From contig CAYWKS010000033.1 of assembly GCA_964458935.1 (NCBI GenBank), forward strand, positions 1 through 29,728: a stretch of DNA of 29,728 bases, read 5' to 3'. Both the position numbers and the translations under genes were made by a program. This document shows positions 7,344 through 16,500 of this stretch, one piece after another; position 1 is the stretch's first letter; the number at the start of each line of letters is the position of its first letter. Under the pieces are notes generated by a model, which searched no databases, was not told where the DNA came from, and saw nothing but the letters and a program-made list of their open reading frames with translations. Origin of the DNA: CAYWKS01 sp964458935 (GTDB lineage Bacteria; Planctomycetota; Phycisphaerae; Phycisphaerales; Zrk34).

Positions 7344-8051
7344 CTACGGCATCCGCCAGAAGCAGGTGGACCACGGCTTCACCCCGCCCGGGCCGATGCC
7401 GTGAAACATCACCCGGTCATGCTCGGCGAGCAGGCGATGGATCGGCGCGTATCGGTCGCGTTCGGCGTTGTCCAGCCCCAGCCAGCCGCCCGACCGCACA
7501 TGCCCCATCGCCTGCTTCGCACACGCCACGCGCGCCCGGCCGTCCACCATGACCAGGTCGAACGGCTCGGGCTCGTCGCGGATCGCGTGCGCGTAGCCGC
7601 GGAAGTTCATCGACGCATAGTCGGCGCTGTCCGAGGCGTACGCCGGCTCGGCGACCGGCTCGGGCTCGACCAGCCGCACCTCGGCGCCGGTCAACCGCTG
7701 GTCGGCCAGGTGCTGTCGGACGACGGCGGCCCACGCGGCGTCGTGCTCGACGGCGACGACGCGGCCCGCGCGCCGCGCGAAGAACAGCGTCGACGCGCCC
7801 GACCCGTACTCGAACACGCGCCAGTCGGGTCGGACCCGGTCGACCAGCCAGTCGGCGGCCTTGTAGGGGACCCACGGCCGATCCGACGCGAGCACCGACG
7901 CGTCATCGCGGAGGCTGCGCCGCCACTGCGCGAGGTACGGCCGCGACGCCGGGTCGCGAAACACCGTGTGGCACCACGCTCTGAAGATGCGCCTGGCTCG
8001 TCCCACCGACTGACTCCCGACGAACGACCTTAGTATACTCATCGATCGCAT
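7344..8051 (-). CDS. Class I SAM-dependent methyltransferase
   Basis: A 235-residue protein with a Rossmann methyltransferase core. Motif I is VFEYGSGAST at 79-88, a form common in small methyltransferases of surface-glycan gene sets. VVAVEHD ends strand 2 with acidic E102. FDLVMVDGRAR at about 163-173 gives the motif IV strand, and GGWLGLDNAERD follows. The N-terminal 60 residues are basic and may bind the acceptor or the membrane surface. Substrate is unknown. ATG codons at 8051 and 8042 are both possible, and no clear ribosome site distinguishes them. It is divergent from the sulfotransferase by 5 bp and convergent with the glycosyltransferase, so it sits head-on within the glycan block. 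Confidence 0.8.
   Translation of the reverse strand: MRSMSILRSFVGSQSVGRARRIFRAWCHTVFRDPASRPYLAQWRRSLRDDASVLASDRPWVPYKAADWLVDRVRPDWRVFEYGSGASTLFFARRAGRVVAVEHDAAWAAVVRQHLADQRLTGAEVRLVEPEPVAEPAYASDSADYASMNFRGYAHAIRDEPEPFDLVMVDGRARVACAKQAMGHVRSGGWLGLDNAERDRYAPIHRLLAEHDRVMFHGIGPGGVKPWSTCFWRMP
8010..8039 (+). promoter_or_regulatory. Candidate promoter of the sulfotransferase gene
   Basis: CTGACT (8010-8015) and TATACT (8034-8039) are separated by 18 nt. The -10 ends 17 nt before the ATG at 8057. The element lies inside the start of the opposite-strand methyltransferase gene. Confidence 0.35.
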
Positions 8052-8056
8052 CGCTT

Positions 8057-8902
8057 ATGGCCAGCCCCGACGCCCGCCCCATCACGGTGATCAACCTGAT
8101 CAGCGTCGCGTTCAGCGGCAGCACGTGGCTGAACCTGCTGCTCGGATCGCACGACCGGGCGTTCAGCGTGGGGGAGATGAAGCGGCTGCTGCGGGAGCCC
8201 GAGCCGACCTGCACGATCCACGGCCGCGGCTGCGATTTGTGGTCGCGGTTCCGCTTCGACCCCGAGGCCAACCCGTTCGTGGAGCTGGCGCGGCTGAGCG
8301 GGCGCGACGTGTTCGTGGTCAACAACAGCCGCAAGTTCATGCGTTACCAGCGCGGGCCGGCGGTCCGGGCGAAGTTCGTGCACCTGGTCCGCGACGGACG
8401 CCCGGTCGTCGCGAGCATGCTCCGCAAGGGCAAGTACACGTCGGTCTGGACGGCCGGCCGCGACCTTGTGCACGAGCTGCGCCGCAACGAGCGGCTCATC
8501 CGCCGCCAGCGGCGCGACGACGCGGTGTTCCTTCGATACGAGGATGCGCTGGCCGACACGCCGGGGGCGGTGCGGCGGGTGTGCGATCTGGCCGGGCTCG
8601 ACTTCGACCCGGCGATGCTGCGGTTCTGGGAGCGGGAGCACCACTTCCTGGGCGGCAATCCCGGGACGCTGTTCTCGATGCTCCGCCGGGCGGGCGGCGA
8701 CGCCGACGCCCAGGCCGACCGCAAGGATACGCATCTCCAATGGAACCTCGACCACTACCGAGACGCCTCGCCCGATGCGTTCCGCGACGAGCGGTGGAAG
8801 GGCGAGCTGAGCGATCGGCAGTTGCGGCTGTTCGCGCTGGTCGCCGGGCGGATGAATCGGCGATACGGTTACCCGCCGGCGCGGGAGCGCGACGCGTCAT
8901 GA
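8057..8902 (+). CDS. Sulfotransferase (PAPS-dependent)
   Basis: This 281-residue enzyme would move sulfate from PAPS to a glycan or other acceptor. The 5'-phosphosulfate loop SVAFSGSTWLNLLLGSH is at 16-32. It is a variant in which Ser-Gly-Ser-Thr replaces the usual Arg/Lys-x-Gly-Thr-Thr. The 3'-phosphate motif LVRDGRPVVASML is at 110-122, with R112 and S120. There is no signal peptide or membrane segment, so it would work in the cytoplasm before export. The stop codon overlaps the start of the kinase-like gene by 4 nt (ATGA), implying translational coupling. The cysteines at 52 and 59 could be structural. The acceptor is unknown. Sulfated surface polymers are plausible given the neighbouring glycosyltransferase. 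Confidence 0.85.
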   Translation: MASPDARPITVINLISVAFSGSTWLNLLLGSHDRAFSVGEMKRLLREPEPTCTIHGRGCDLWSRFRFDPEANPFVELARLSGRDVFVVNNSRKFMRYQRGPAVRAKFVHLVRDGRPVVASMLRKGKYTSVWTAGRDLVHELRRNERLIRRQRRDDAVFLRYEDALADTPGAVRRVCDLAGLDFDPAMLRFWEREHHFLGGNPGTLFSMLRRAGGDADAQADRKDTHLQWNLDHYRDASPDAFRDERWKGELSDRQLRLFALVAGRMNRRYGYPPARERDAS

Positions 8903-9600
8903 CCGATCGCCCCGGGCAGACCGATCCGCTGTGGCACGCCGCCGCCGATGACTTGGCGGTCGAACGCATATTGAAACGCGATGCGCGCTCGACTGTCGAG
9001 CTGGTCCGAATCGGCGAGCGGCGGTACGTCCGCAAGACCTATCACCTGCCGGCGCTCAAGCGGTGGGCATACGGCTGGGTCGGCCGGACGCCGGCCCGAC
9101 GCGAGCAGTCGAATGCGCGACGGTTGGCGGGGATCGGCGTGCGGGTGCCCGAGCCGATCCGCCTGGTCCGCGGCGCGCTGGTCATGCCCTGCATCGAAGG
9201 TCCGAGCCTGCACGAGTTCATCGCCACGTGCGACGACCCGGGTAAGCGGCTCGCCGTGGCGAGGGCGGTCGGCCGGCAGATGAAGTGGATCGTCGAGGCG
9301 GGCCTGGCCAACCGCGATCACAAGGCGCGGAACCTGATCGTCGACGCCGCGTGCGTCGAGCGCGGCGAGCAGCCGGTGTTGATCGATCCGATGGGCCTGC
9401 GGCGGGCGACGCCGGATCGGATCACGCGGATGACGGCGCGGCTGATCGAGACGGCCCGCAAGGCCGGCCCCGTCTCGCGGCGGGAGATGCTGACCTGCTA
9501 CCATGCCTCCCGGAGCGGGCATTCGCCCCGCGACGTGCGCCAACGCTGGCTTGCCGAGCTCGACGCCGCACTCCGCCGCATGGGCAAGGACCCGCTATGA
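8899..9600 (+). CDS. WaaP/InaA-like sugar kinase, protein-kinase fold
   Basis: The 233-residue product resembles the lipopolysaccharide kinase group (WaaP, KdkA, InaA), which phosphorylates sugars with a protein-kinase fold. A candidate ATP-lysine is K46 in VRKTY, and E69 is in a likely helix C. The hinge-like VMPCIEGPSLHEF is at about 95-107. The catalytic loop NRDHKARNLIV is at 138-148, with D140, K142 and N145. The metal-binding aspartate is D163 in VLIDPMG. The ATG at 8899 overlaps the sulfotransferase stop. The frame is open further upstream, but only inside the sulfotransferase gene. Together the pair suggests sulfation and phosphorylation of the same glycan. Substrate is unknown, and an eccentric protein kinase is an alternative. 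Confidence 0.8.
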   Translation: MTDRPGQTDPLWHAAADDLAVERILKRDARSTVELVRIGERRYVRKTYHLPALKRWAYGWVGRTPARREQSNARRLAGIGVRVPEPIRLVRGALVMPCIEGPSLHEFIATCDDPGKRLAVARAVGRQMKWIVEAGLANRDHKARNLIVDAACVERGEQPVLIDPMGLRRATPDRITRMTARLIETARKAGPVSRREMLTCYHASRSGHSPRDVRQRWLAELDAALRRMGKDPL

Positions 9601-9672
9601 TGAATCCGCCGACCGCCCATGGCGCGACGCCGACGGGAGAGTGTGAACCGCCAACCGGGAACGCCACCGCCC

Positions 9673-11154
9673 ATGCTTGACAACCTTTCCGACAAGTTCA
9701 ACGACGTGTTTCGCAAGCTGTCCGGCCGGGGCCGGATCACCGAGGAGAACGTGCGCGAGGCGATGGGCGAGGTGCGGACGGCGCTGCTCGAGGCCGACGC
9801 CCATTACGACGTGGTGAAGAAGTTCGTCGACGACGTGACGACCAAGGCGGTCGGCACGGAGGTGCTGGGCAGCCTCAAGCCCGGCGAGCAGATGATCAAG
9901 ATCGTCTACGACGAGCTGGTCCGGATCATGGGCGGCGGCGAGGACATGCCCGGGATCATGTACGTCAAGCCCGGCCCGACGGTGGTGATGATGTCCGGGC
10001 TGCAGGGCAGCGGCAAGACCACCACGTGCGGCAAGCTCGCGGCCCTGCTGAAGCGGCGCGGCAAGCACGTGATGCTCGCGGCGTGCGACCTGCAGCGGCC
10101 CGCCGCCGTCCACCAGTTGCAGACGCTCGCCGGCCAGGTCGACGCCGAGATCACCGGCGGCGGCAGCGTCCACTTCTACGGCGAGCCGGACAAGTGCGCC
10201 GAGTACGGCAAGGCGGTCGGCGTGGCCGTCAAGGTCGCCCGCAACGCCCTCAAGGCCGCCCAGAAATCCGGCGTCGACGTGCTCCTGCTCGACACCGCCG
10301 GTCGGCTGCACATCAACGACGACCTGATGGGCGAGCTCAAGCGGGTCGGCTCCGCCGTCAACCCCCACCAGATCTACCTCGTCATCGATGCGATGACCGG
10401 CCAGGACGCGGTCAACAGCGCCAAGGCCTTCAACGAGCAACTCGAACTCGACGGCGTCATCCTCACCAAGACCGACTCCGACACGCGCGGCGGGGCGGCG
10501 CTGTCCGTCAAGCAGATCACCGGCAAGCCCATCAAGTACATCGGCACCGGCGAGAAGCTCGACGGCCTCGAGGAGTTCCACCCCGACCGCATGGCCAGCC
10601 GCATCCTCGGCATGGGCGACGTCGTCAGCCTCGTCGAGAAGGCCCAGGAACAGGTCGACCAGGAAGAGGCCGCCGCCCTCCAGGAGAAGATGGCCAAGGG
10701 CAAGATGACCATGGACGACTTCCTCAAGCAGCTTCGCACCATGCGCAAGATGGGCTCGATGAAGTCGCTCATGGGCATGCTCCCGGGCATCGGCTCGCAG
10801 CTCAAGGACGTCGACCTCGACGACGCCGAGCTCAACCGCACCGAGGCGATCATCCAGTCGATGACGCCCGACGAGCGGGGCGACGTCGACCTGCTGAACA
10901 ACTCGCGGCGGCGGCGGATCGCCAAGGGCTCGGGCGCTCAGGCCAAGGACGTCAGCCAGCTCGTCAAGGGCTTCGAGACCGTCTCGAACATGACCCGGCA
11001 GATGTCGAGCATGTCCGGGCTGCAGCGGATGCGGGCGCTGGGGTCGCTCGGCAAGCAGGACCTCGCGGCCATGGGCTCGTCCGGCGGGCCCCGCTTCAAG
11101 ACCAAGCAACGCTCCAAGCGCAAGCGCAAGGACCGCAAGCGCAAGAGCCGCTAG
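9673..11154 (+). CDS. ffh: Signal recognition particle protein Ffh
   Basis: Ffh is the SRP54 GTPase that binds signal sequences and SRP RNA and delivers ribosomes to FtsY at the membrane. The 493-residue protein has the N domain (1-90) and the G domain with GLQGSGKTTT at 109-118, DLQRPAAVHQLQ at about 139-150, DTAGR at 207-211 and TKTD at 265-268 followed by TRGGAALS. The M domain is methionine-rich (GSMKSLMGMLPG) and has the RNA-binding SRRRRIAKGSG. The tail is strongly basic. The guanine-specificity loop reads TKTD rather than the common TKLD or TKMD. The ATG at 9673 matches the family start; an in-frame ATG at 9619 would add 18 atypical residues. It may be cotranscribed with the kinase, 72 bp upstream. 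No SRP RNA gene was found in the window. Confidence 0.97.
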   Translation: MLDNLSDKFNDVFRKLSGRGRITEENVREAMGEVRTALLEADAHYDVVKKFVDDVTTKAVGTEVLGSLKPGEQMIKIVYDELVRIMGGGEDMPGIMYVKPGPTVVMMSGLQGSGKTTTCGKLAALLKRRGKHVMLAACDLQRPAAVHQLQTLAGQVDAEITGGGSVHFYGEPDKCAEYGKAVGVAVKVARNALKAAQKSGVDVLLLDTAGRLHINDDLMGELKRVGSAVNPHQIYLVIDAMTGQDAVNSAKAFNEQLELDGVILTKTDSDTRGGAALSVKQITGKPIKYIGTGEKLDGLEEFHPDRMASRILGMGDVVSLVEKAQEQVDQEEAAALQEKMAKGKMTMDDFLKQLRTMRKMGSMKSLMGMLPGIGSQLKDVDLDDAELNRTEAIIQSMTPDERGDVDLLNNSRRRRIAKGSGAQAKDVSQLVKGFETVSNMTRQMSSMSGLQRMRALGSLGKQDLAAMGSSGGPRFKTKQRSKRKRKDRKRKSR

Positions 11155-11158
11155 GCAA

Positions 11159-11186
11159 GGCCGAACCGGCCCAGGGCGCCGCGCCC
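11159..11186. terminator. Hairpins between convergent ffh and cls
   Basis: GGCC-gaacc-GGCC (11159-11171) and GGGCG-CCG-CGCCC (11174-11186) lie in the 41-bp gap between ffh and the convergent cardiolipin synthase gene. They are short GC hairpins without a U-tract, so their role as transcript ends is tentative. Confidence 0.3.
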
Positions 11187-11195
11187 GCCCCGGCG

Positions 11196-12623
<1,428 letters not shown>

Positions 12624-12699
12624 GCGCGTCGGCTGCTCCGCCGGGCGGCGCCACCGCCCGCTTTACGCTCATCGGCTCGATCGTTTAGAAAGACACACC

Positions 12700-14133
12700 A
12701 TGACGTCGCCCAACATACTCTTCCTCCTCGCCGATGACCTGGGCTGGATGGACCTGTCCTGCCAGGGCAGCACATTCTACGAGACGCCGAACATCGACCG
12801 GCTCGCCGCACGCGGCGTGCGGTTCACCGACGCCTACGCCACCGGACCCGTCTGCTCGCCCACCCGCGCCAGCCTCCTCACCGGCAAGTACCCGCCCCGC
12901 GTCGGCGTCACCCACTACCTCGGCGGACACGGCCGCGGCAAGCTCCTCGAAGCCCCCTACACCGATCACCTGCCCCGAGAGGAACACAGCCTCGCCGCCG
13001 CACTCCGCGACGGCGGCTACCAGACCTGGCACGTCGGCAAGTGGCACCTGGGCACCGAAGACTACTACCCCGAGCACCACGGCTTCGACGTCAACATCGG
13101 CGGCGCCCGGCCCGGGTCGCCCGGCAAGGGCGGCTACTTCGCCCCGTGGACCGTGCCCGGGCTCACCGACGCCCCCGTGCCCGACGGGACCTTCCTCGAC
13201 GACTACCTCACCGACCGGGCCATCAAGCTGATCGAACAACGCGACACCGATCGGCCGTTCTTCCTCAACCTGTGGTTCTACCTCGTCCACACCCCGATCC
13301 AGGCCAAGCCCGAGCTCGTCGAGAAGTACAACGCCAAGGCCGCCGACATGGGACTGCCCATGGGCGACGACGCCCTCGTTGAAGGCGAGCGGTTCCCTTC
13401 GGAGCACAAGAAGGACCAGCGGCTCGTCCGCCGCACCGCCCAGTCCGACCCGGCCTACGCCGCCATGGTCGAGACGATCGACACCTGCGTCGGGCGGCTG
13501 ATCGACGCGCTCGACCACGCCGGCCAGCTCGACAACACCCTCATCGTCTTCACGTCGGACAACGGCGGGCTGGCCACCGCCGAGGGCTCGCCCACCTGCA
13601 ACTACCCGCTCGTCGAGGGCAAGGGCTGGATGTACGAAGGCGGCTTGCGCGTGCCGCTCATCGTCAGCTACCCCGGCACAACCCCCGCCGGCGCCACCTG
13701 CTCCGCCGTCGTCAACAGCGCCGACTTCTACCCGACCTGCCTCGACGCCGCCGGGCTCAGCCGCATCCCCGACCAGCACGTCGACGGCGGCAGCTTCCTC
13801 GAACAGCTCGCCGACCCCGACGCCCCCCTCGACCGCGAGGCCATCTTCTGGCACTACCCCCATTACGGCAACCAGGGCGGCACGCCCGGCGGCGTCGTCC
13901 GGGCCGGACCCCACAAACTCATCGAGTTCTACGAGACCGGTCGCCTCGCCCTCTTCCACCTCGACGACGACATCAGCGAGCAGCACGACCTCGCCGACGA
14001 CGACCCGGTGCGTCGGGCGAAGCTGCATACCATGCTGTCGGACTGGCGCGCCGAGGTCGAGGCGGTCATGCCGCAGATCAATCCCGACTTCGTGCCGTGG
14101 CGGGACGACCCCGACGCCGCCCCCGAGGTCTGA
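12700..14133 (+). CDS. Sulfatase (arylsulfatase family), no signal peptide seen
   Basis: This 477-residue protein is an alkaline-phosphatase-fold sulfatase that removes sulfate esters. The metal-binding D12 and D13 are in LLADDLGW. The signature CSPTRASLLTG starts at C52, the cysteine converted to formylglycine by a maturase, with R56. GKWHLG follows around residue 115, and FTSDNGG around 285 gives the second metal pair. Length suits an arylsulfatase A-type enzyme acting on sulfated sugars. The N-terminus begins directly with the catalytic strand (MTSPNILFLLADD), so no export signal is visible. An in-frame ATG at 12604 adds 32 residues that are Arg-rich and not signal-like. No maturase gene is present in the window. 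Two permease genes follow 55 bp downstream. Confidence 0.93.
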   Translation: MTSPNILFLLADDLGWMDLSCQGSTFYETPNIDRLAARGVRFTDAYATGPVCSPTRASLLTGKYPPRVGVTHYLGGHGRGKLLEAPYTDHLPREEHSLAAALRDGGYQTWHVGKWHLGTEDYYPEHHGFDVNIGGARPGSPGKGGYFAPWTVPGLTDAPVPDGTFLDDYLTDRAIKLIEQRDTDRPFFLNLWFYLVHTPIQAKPELVEKYNAKAADMGLPMGDDALVEGERFPSEHKKDQRLVRRTAQSDPAYAAMVETIDTCVGRLIDALDHAGQLDNTLIVFTSDNGGLATAEGSPTCNYPLVEGKGWMYEGGLRVPLIVSYPGTTPAGATCSAVVNSADFYPTCLDAAGLSRIPDQHVDGGSFLEQLADPDAPLDREAIFWHYPHYGNQGGTPGGVVRAGPHKLIEFYETGRLALFHLDDDISEQHDLADDDPVRRAKLHTMLSDWRAEVEAVMPQINPDFVPWRDDPDAAPEV

Positions 14134-14188
14134 GAACCATCGCCAATCGCATGGCCTGAGCCCCCCACCCCAACCCGCTCCGCCGCCC

Positions 14189-15136
14189 ATGCTCGCCTAC
14201 CTCGCACGAAGACTGCTCATCAGCCTCGTCGTCCTGCTGGGGCTCTCGGTGCTCGCGTTCGCGCTGGTGCGGCTGGTGCCCGGCGATACGGTCACGGCCA
14301 TGCTCGGCCAACGCTACACCGACGCCGACGCCGACGCACTCCGACACCGCCTCGGACTCGATCAGCCCCTGCCCGCGCAGTACGCCCGGTGGGTCGGGCT
14401 CGCCCTCCGAGGCGACTTCGGACAGACCGTCGCCGGACGCCCCGTCACCGCCGCACTCGCCGAGGCCCTGCCCGTCACCATCCAGCTCATGGGCATGGCC
14501 CTGCTGCTCGCCGTCGCCGTCGGCGTCCCGCTCGGCGTCGCCGCCGCCGCCCGACGCAACCGCCCCACCGATTACCTCGCCGCCCTGCTCGGACTCGTCG
14601 GGCTGTCCGTGCCCGGGTTCTGGCTCGGCGCCATGCTCATCCTCCTGTTCGCCCTCCAGCTCGGCTGGCTGCCCTCGGGCGCCTTCGTCAGCCTCGACCA
14701 GGGCCTCACCGACAACCTCCGACACATGATCCTGCCCGCCATCGCCCTCGGCGGCGCCGTCGCCGCCGTCGTCATGCGCATGACACGCACCGCCATGGTC
14801 GAGACACTCGCCGACGACTACGTCCGAACCGCCCGCGCCAAGGGCGCCGGACACGCCCGCACCCTCTTCCTCCACGCGCTGCGCAACGGCCTGATCCCCG
14901 TGATCACCATCGTCGGCCTCCAGGCCGGCTACCTCTTCGGCGGGTCCGTCGTCATCGAGGAGGTGTTCAGCCTCAACGGCCTCGGCCGGCTGGTCCTCCG
15001 CGCCGTCACCCAGCGCGACTACCCCCTGCTCCAGGCCGCCATCCTCCTCATCGGCGCCGCCTTCATCGCCTTCAACCTCCTCGTCGACCTGCTCTACGCC
15101 GCCGCCGACCCACGCATCCGCGTCGGCGACCGTTGA
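14189..15136 (+). CDS. ABC transporter permease, DppB/OppB type
   Basis: A 315-residue inner-membrane protein with the usual N-terminal segment LARRLLISLVVLLGLSVLAF (6-25) followed by LVRLVPGDT. It has about six membrane segments. The ATPase-contact loop is YVRTARAKGAGHARTLFLHA at about 211-230. The ending GGSVVIEEVFSLNGLGRL is diagnostic of DppB-type subunits. These permeases import peptides, nickel or oligosaccharides with a solute-binding protein and two ATPases. None of those partner genes is adjacent, so the substrate is open. The sulfatase is immediately upstream, which makes a sugar-derived substrate possible. The start has no evident ribosome site, so coupling to upstream translation or a nonstandard initiation is possible. 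Confidence 0.9.
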   Translation: MLAYLARRLLISLVVLLGLSVLAFALVRLVPGDTVTAMLGQRYTDADADALRHRLGLDQPLPAQYARWVGLALRGDFGQTVAGRPVTAALAEALPVTIQLMGMALLLAVAVGVPLGVAAAARRNRPTDYLAALLGLVGLSVPGFWLGAMLILLFALQLGWLPSGAFVSLDQGLTDNLRHMILPAIALGGAVAAVVMRMTRTAMVETLADDYVRTARAKGAGHARTLFLHALRNGLIPVITIVGLQAGYLFGGSVVIEEVFSLNGLGRLVLRAVTQRDYPLLQAAILLIGAAFIAFNLLVDLLYAAADPRIRVGDR

Positions 15137-15165
15137 ACCCGCCGTCCGCGGGCAGCCCTCGCGCC

Positions 15166-15990
15166 ATGCTCGAACTGCTTCGCACATTCCGAAAGAACCG
15201 GCTCGCCGCCACGGGCGGCGCGCTGCTGCTGCTGCTCGTGCACGTCGCCATCGCCGCGCCCCTGCTGGCCACCCACGATCCCTACGCCACCGGCGGGGCA
15301 CAGTTGGCCGCACCCGGCCCCACGCACTGGCTCGGAACCGATGACCTCGCCCGCGACGTCTACAGCCGCGTCGTCTTCGGCACACGCATCAGCCTCCGCG
15401 TCGCCGCCGTCGCCGTCGCCATCGCCCTGCTCGCCGGGTCGACCATCGGCCTGCTCGCCGGGTTCTTCGGCGGGATCGTCGACGCCGCCCTCAGCCGCCT
15501 CACCGACATCCTGTTCGCCCTGCCCGCCATCGTCCTCGCCCTGGTCGTTGTGGCGATCCTCGGCCAGGGCCTGTGGAACGTCACCCTCGCCATCGGGATC
15601 GTCTACACGCCCATCTTCGCCCGCGTCACCCGCGCCGCCGTCCTCCGCGTCATGACCGAGCCCTACATCGAAGCCGCCCGCGTGATCGGCTGCTCCAACG
15701 CCCGCCTCTGCCTCCGGCACGTCCTGCCCAACGCCCTGGGGCCGGTCATCGTCCAGGCCACACTCAGCCTCGCCTTCGCCATCCTCGCCGAGGCCGCTCT
15801 CAGCTTCCTCGGTCTCACCGGCGAAGCCGACCTGCCCTCCTGGGGGCTCATGCTCAAGTCCGGACAACGCTTCATGCCACACGGTGCCTGGTGGCTCGCT
15901 GTCTTCCCCGGCCTCGCCATCACACTCACCGTCCTCAGCTTCAACCTCGTCGGCGACGGCCTGCGAGACGCCCTCGACCCCAAACGCTGA
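15166..15990 (+). CDS. ABC transporter permease, DppC/OppC type
   Basis: A 274-residue partner of the preceding permease, 29 bp downstream. The N-terminal segment (LRTFRKNRLAATGGALLLLL, residues 4-23) is the OppC-type anchor. HWLGTDDLARDVYSRVVFGTR and the EAA-like loop YIEAARVIGCSNARLCLRHV are family hallmarks. EAALSFLGL and the C-terminal FNLVGDGLRDALDPK are also typical. With DppB it would form the membrane channel of a peptide/nickel/oligosaccharide importer. The ATG at 15166 was chosen because upstream in-frame sequence lies inside the DppB gene in another frame. No ATPase or binding-protein gene follows; the next gene is an aldolase-like enzyme after 510 bp. Confidence 0.92.
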   Translation: MLELLRTFRKNRLAATGGALLLLLVHVAIAAPLLATHDPYATGGAQLAAPGPTHWLGTDDLARDVYSRVVFGTRISLRVAAVAVAIALLAGSTIGLLAGFFGGIVDAALSRLTDILFALPAIVLALVVVAILGQGLWNVTLAIGIVYTPIFARVTRAAVLRVMTEPYIEAARVIGCSNARLCLRHVLPNALGPVIVQATLSLAFAILAEAALSFLGLTGEADLPSWGLMLKSGQRFMPHGAWWLAVFPGLAITLTVLSFNLVGDGLRDALDPKR

Positions 15991-16500
15991 GCCCCACGGC
16001 CGAGCCCGCGTGCCCGCCACCGCATCGCGCCCGCCGCGCCCAAGCCATGCCGCTCGCTCGCGCTGCCCGTCCTGCAAGAATCTCATTTATTCCGCGCTGA
16101 ACGACGACGCGGTGCGCCCCGCGCCGCCCCGCACCCCCTTGTAAGTAGAAGGCGCACGCGCTCCCGGAGGCCCATCCCCCCATGCACCGCAACATCAACA
16201 CCCGATCCCTGTCCGCCCGGCCAGACCCGGACACGCGTTCACGCACCGGAAAACCGCCCCGGACAACCCCGCCAGGACGCACGCAAGCCACATGACAACA
16301 ACACTTAACAGCCATTTCCAACCCGCCGGGGGCAAGGCGGTGGGCGGACACGGACAGACCCACCCCGCTCGACCACCCCCGCCGCCGGACCGATGAAACA
16401 TCAACGGCCCGGTCGTGGGGCCAGGGTGCTGCCCGCCCCTTGCCACCGCTTCCGCCCGTCGCCACAATGCTCACCCCACCGATCGCTACCGAGGTTCGCC
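15991..16500. other. 510-bp intergenic region
   Basis: No convincing gene is seen. There are two less GC-rich patches near 16072-16092 and 16288-16318, a C-rich stretch, and a promoter candidate at 16440-16468. A 37-codon frame at 16182-16295 has a GGAGG upstream but no recognisable protein character. This is one of the largest gene-free stretches in the window and separates the permeases from the aldolase gene. Confidence 0.5.
16440..16468 (+). promoter_or_regulatory. Candidate promoter of the aldolase-like gene
   Basis: TTGCCA (16440-16445) and CACAAT (16463-16468) are exactly 17 nt apart. Transcription would start near 16475, giving a leader of about 25 nt that contains the GAGG ribosome site at 16491-16494. 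Confidence 0.45.

Noticed and set aside
8125..8898. In-frame upstream extension of the kinase-like gene through the sulfotransferase
   Set aside because: It lies out of frame inside a well-supported sulfotransferase gene; the ATGA overlap at 8899 gives a natural start.
14078..15385. A long Glu/Asp/Gly-rich frame antisense to the permeases
   Set aside because: This is what hydrophobic permease codons give on the opposite strand; there is no independent signal.
16182..16295. A 37-codon frame with GGAGG upstream in the large intergenic gap
   Set aside because: The spacing from GGAGG to ATG is long (about 11 nt), and the peptide is Arg/Pro/Thr-rich without hydrophobic pattern; too weak to call a gene.
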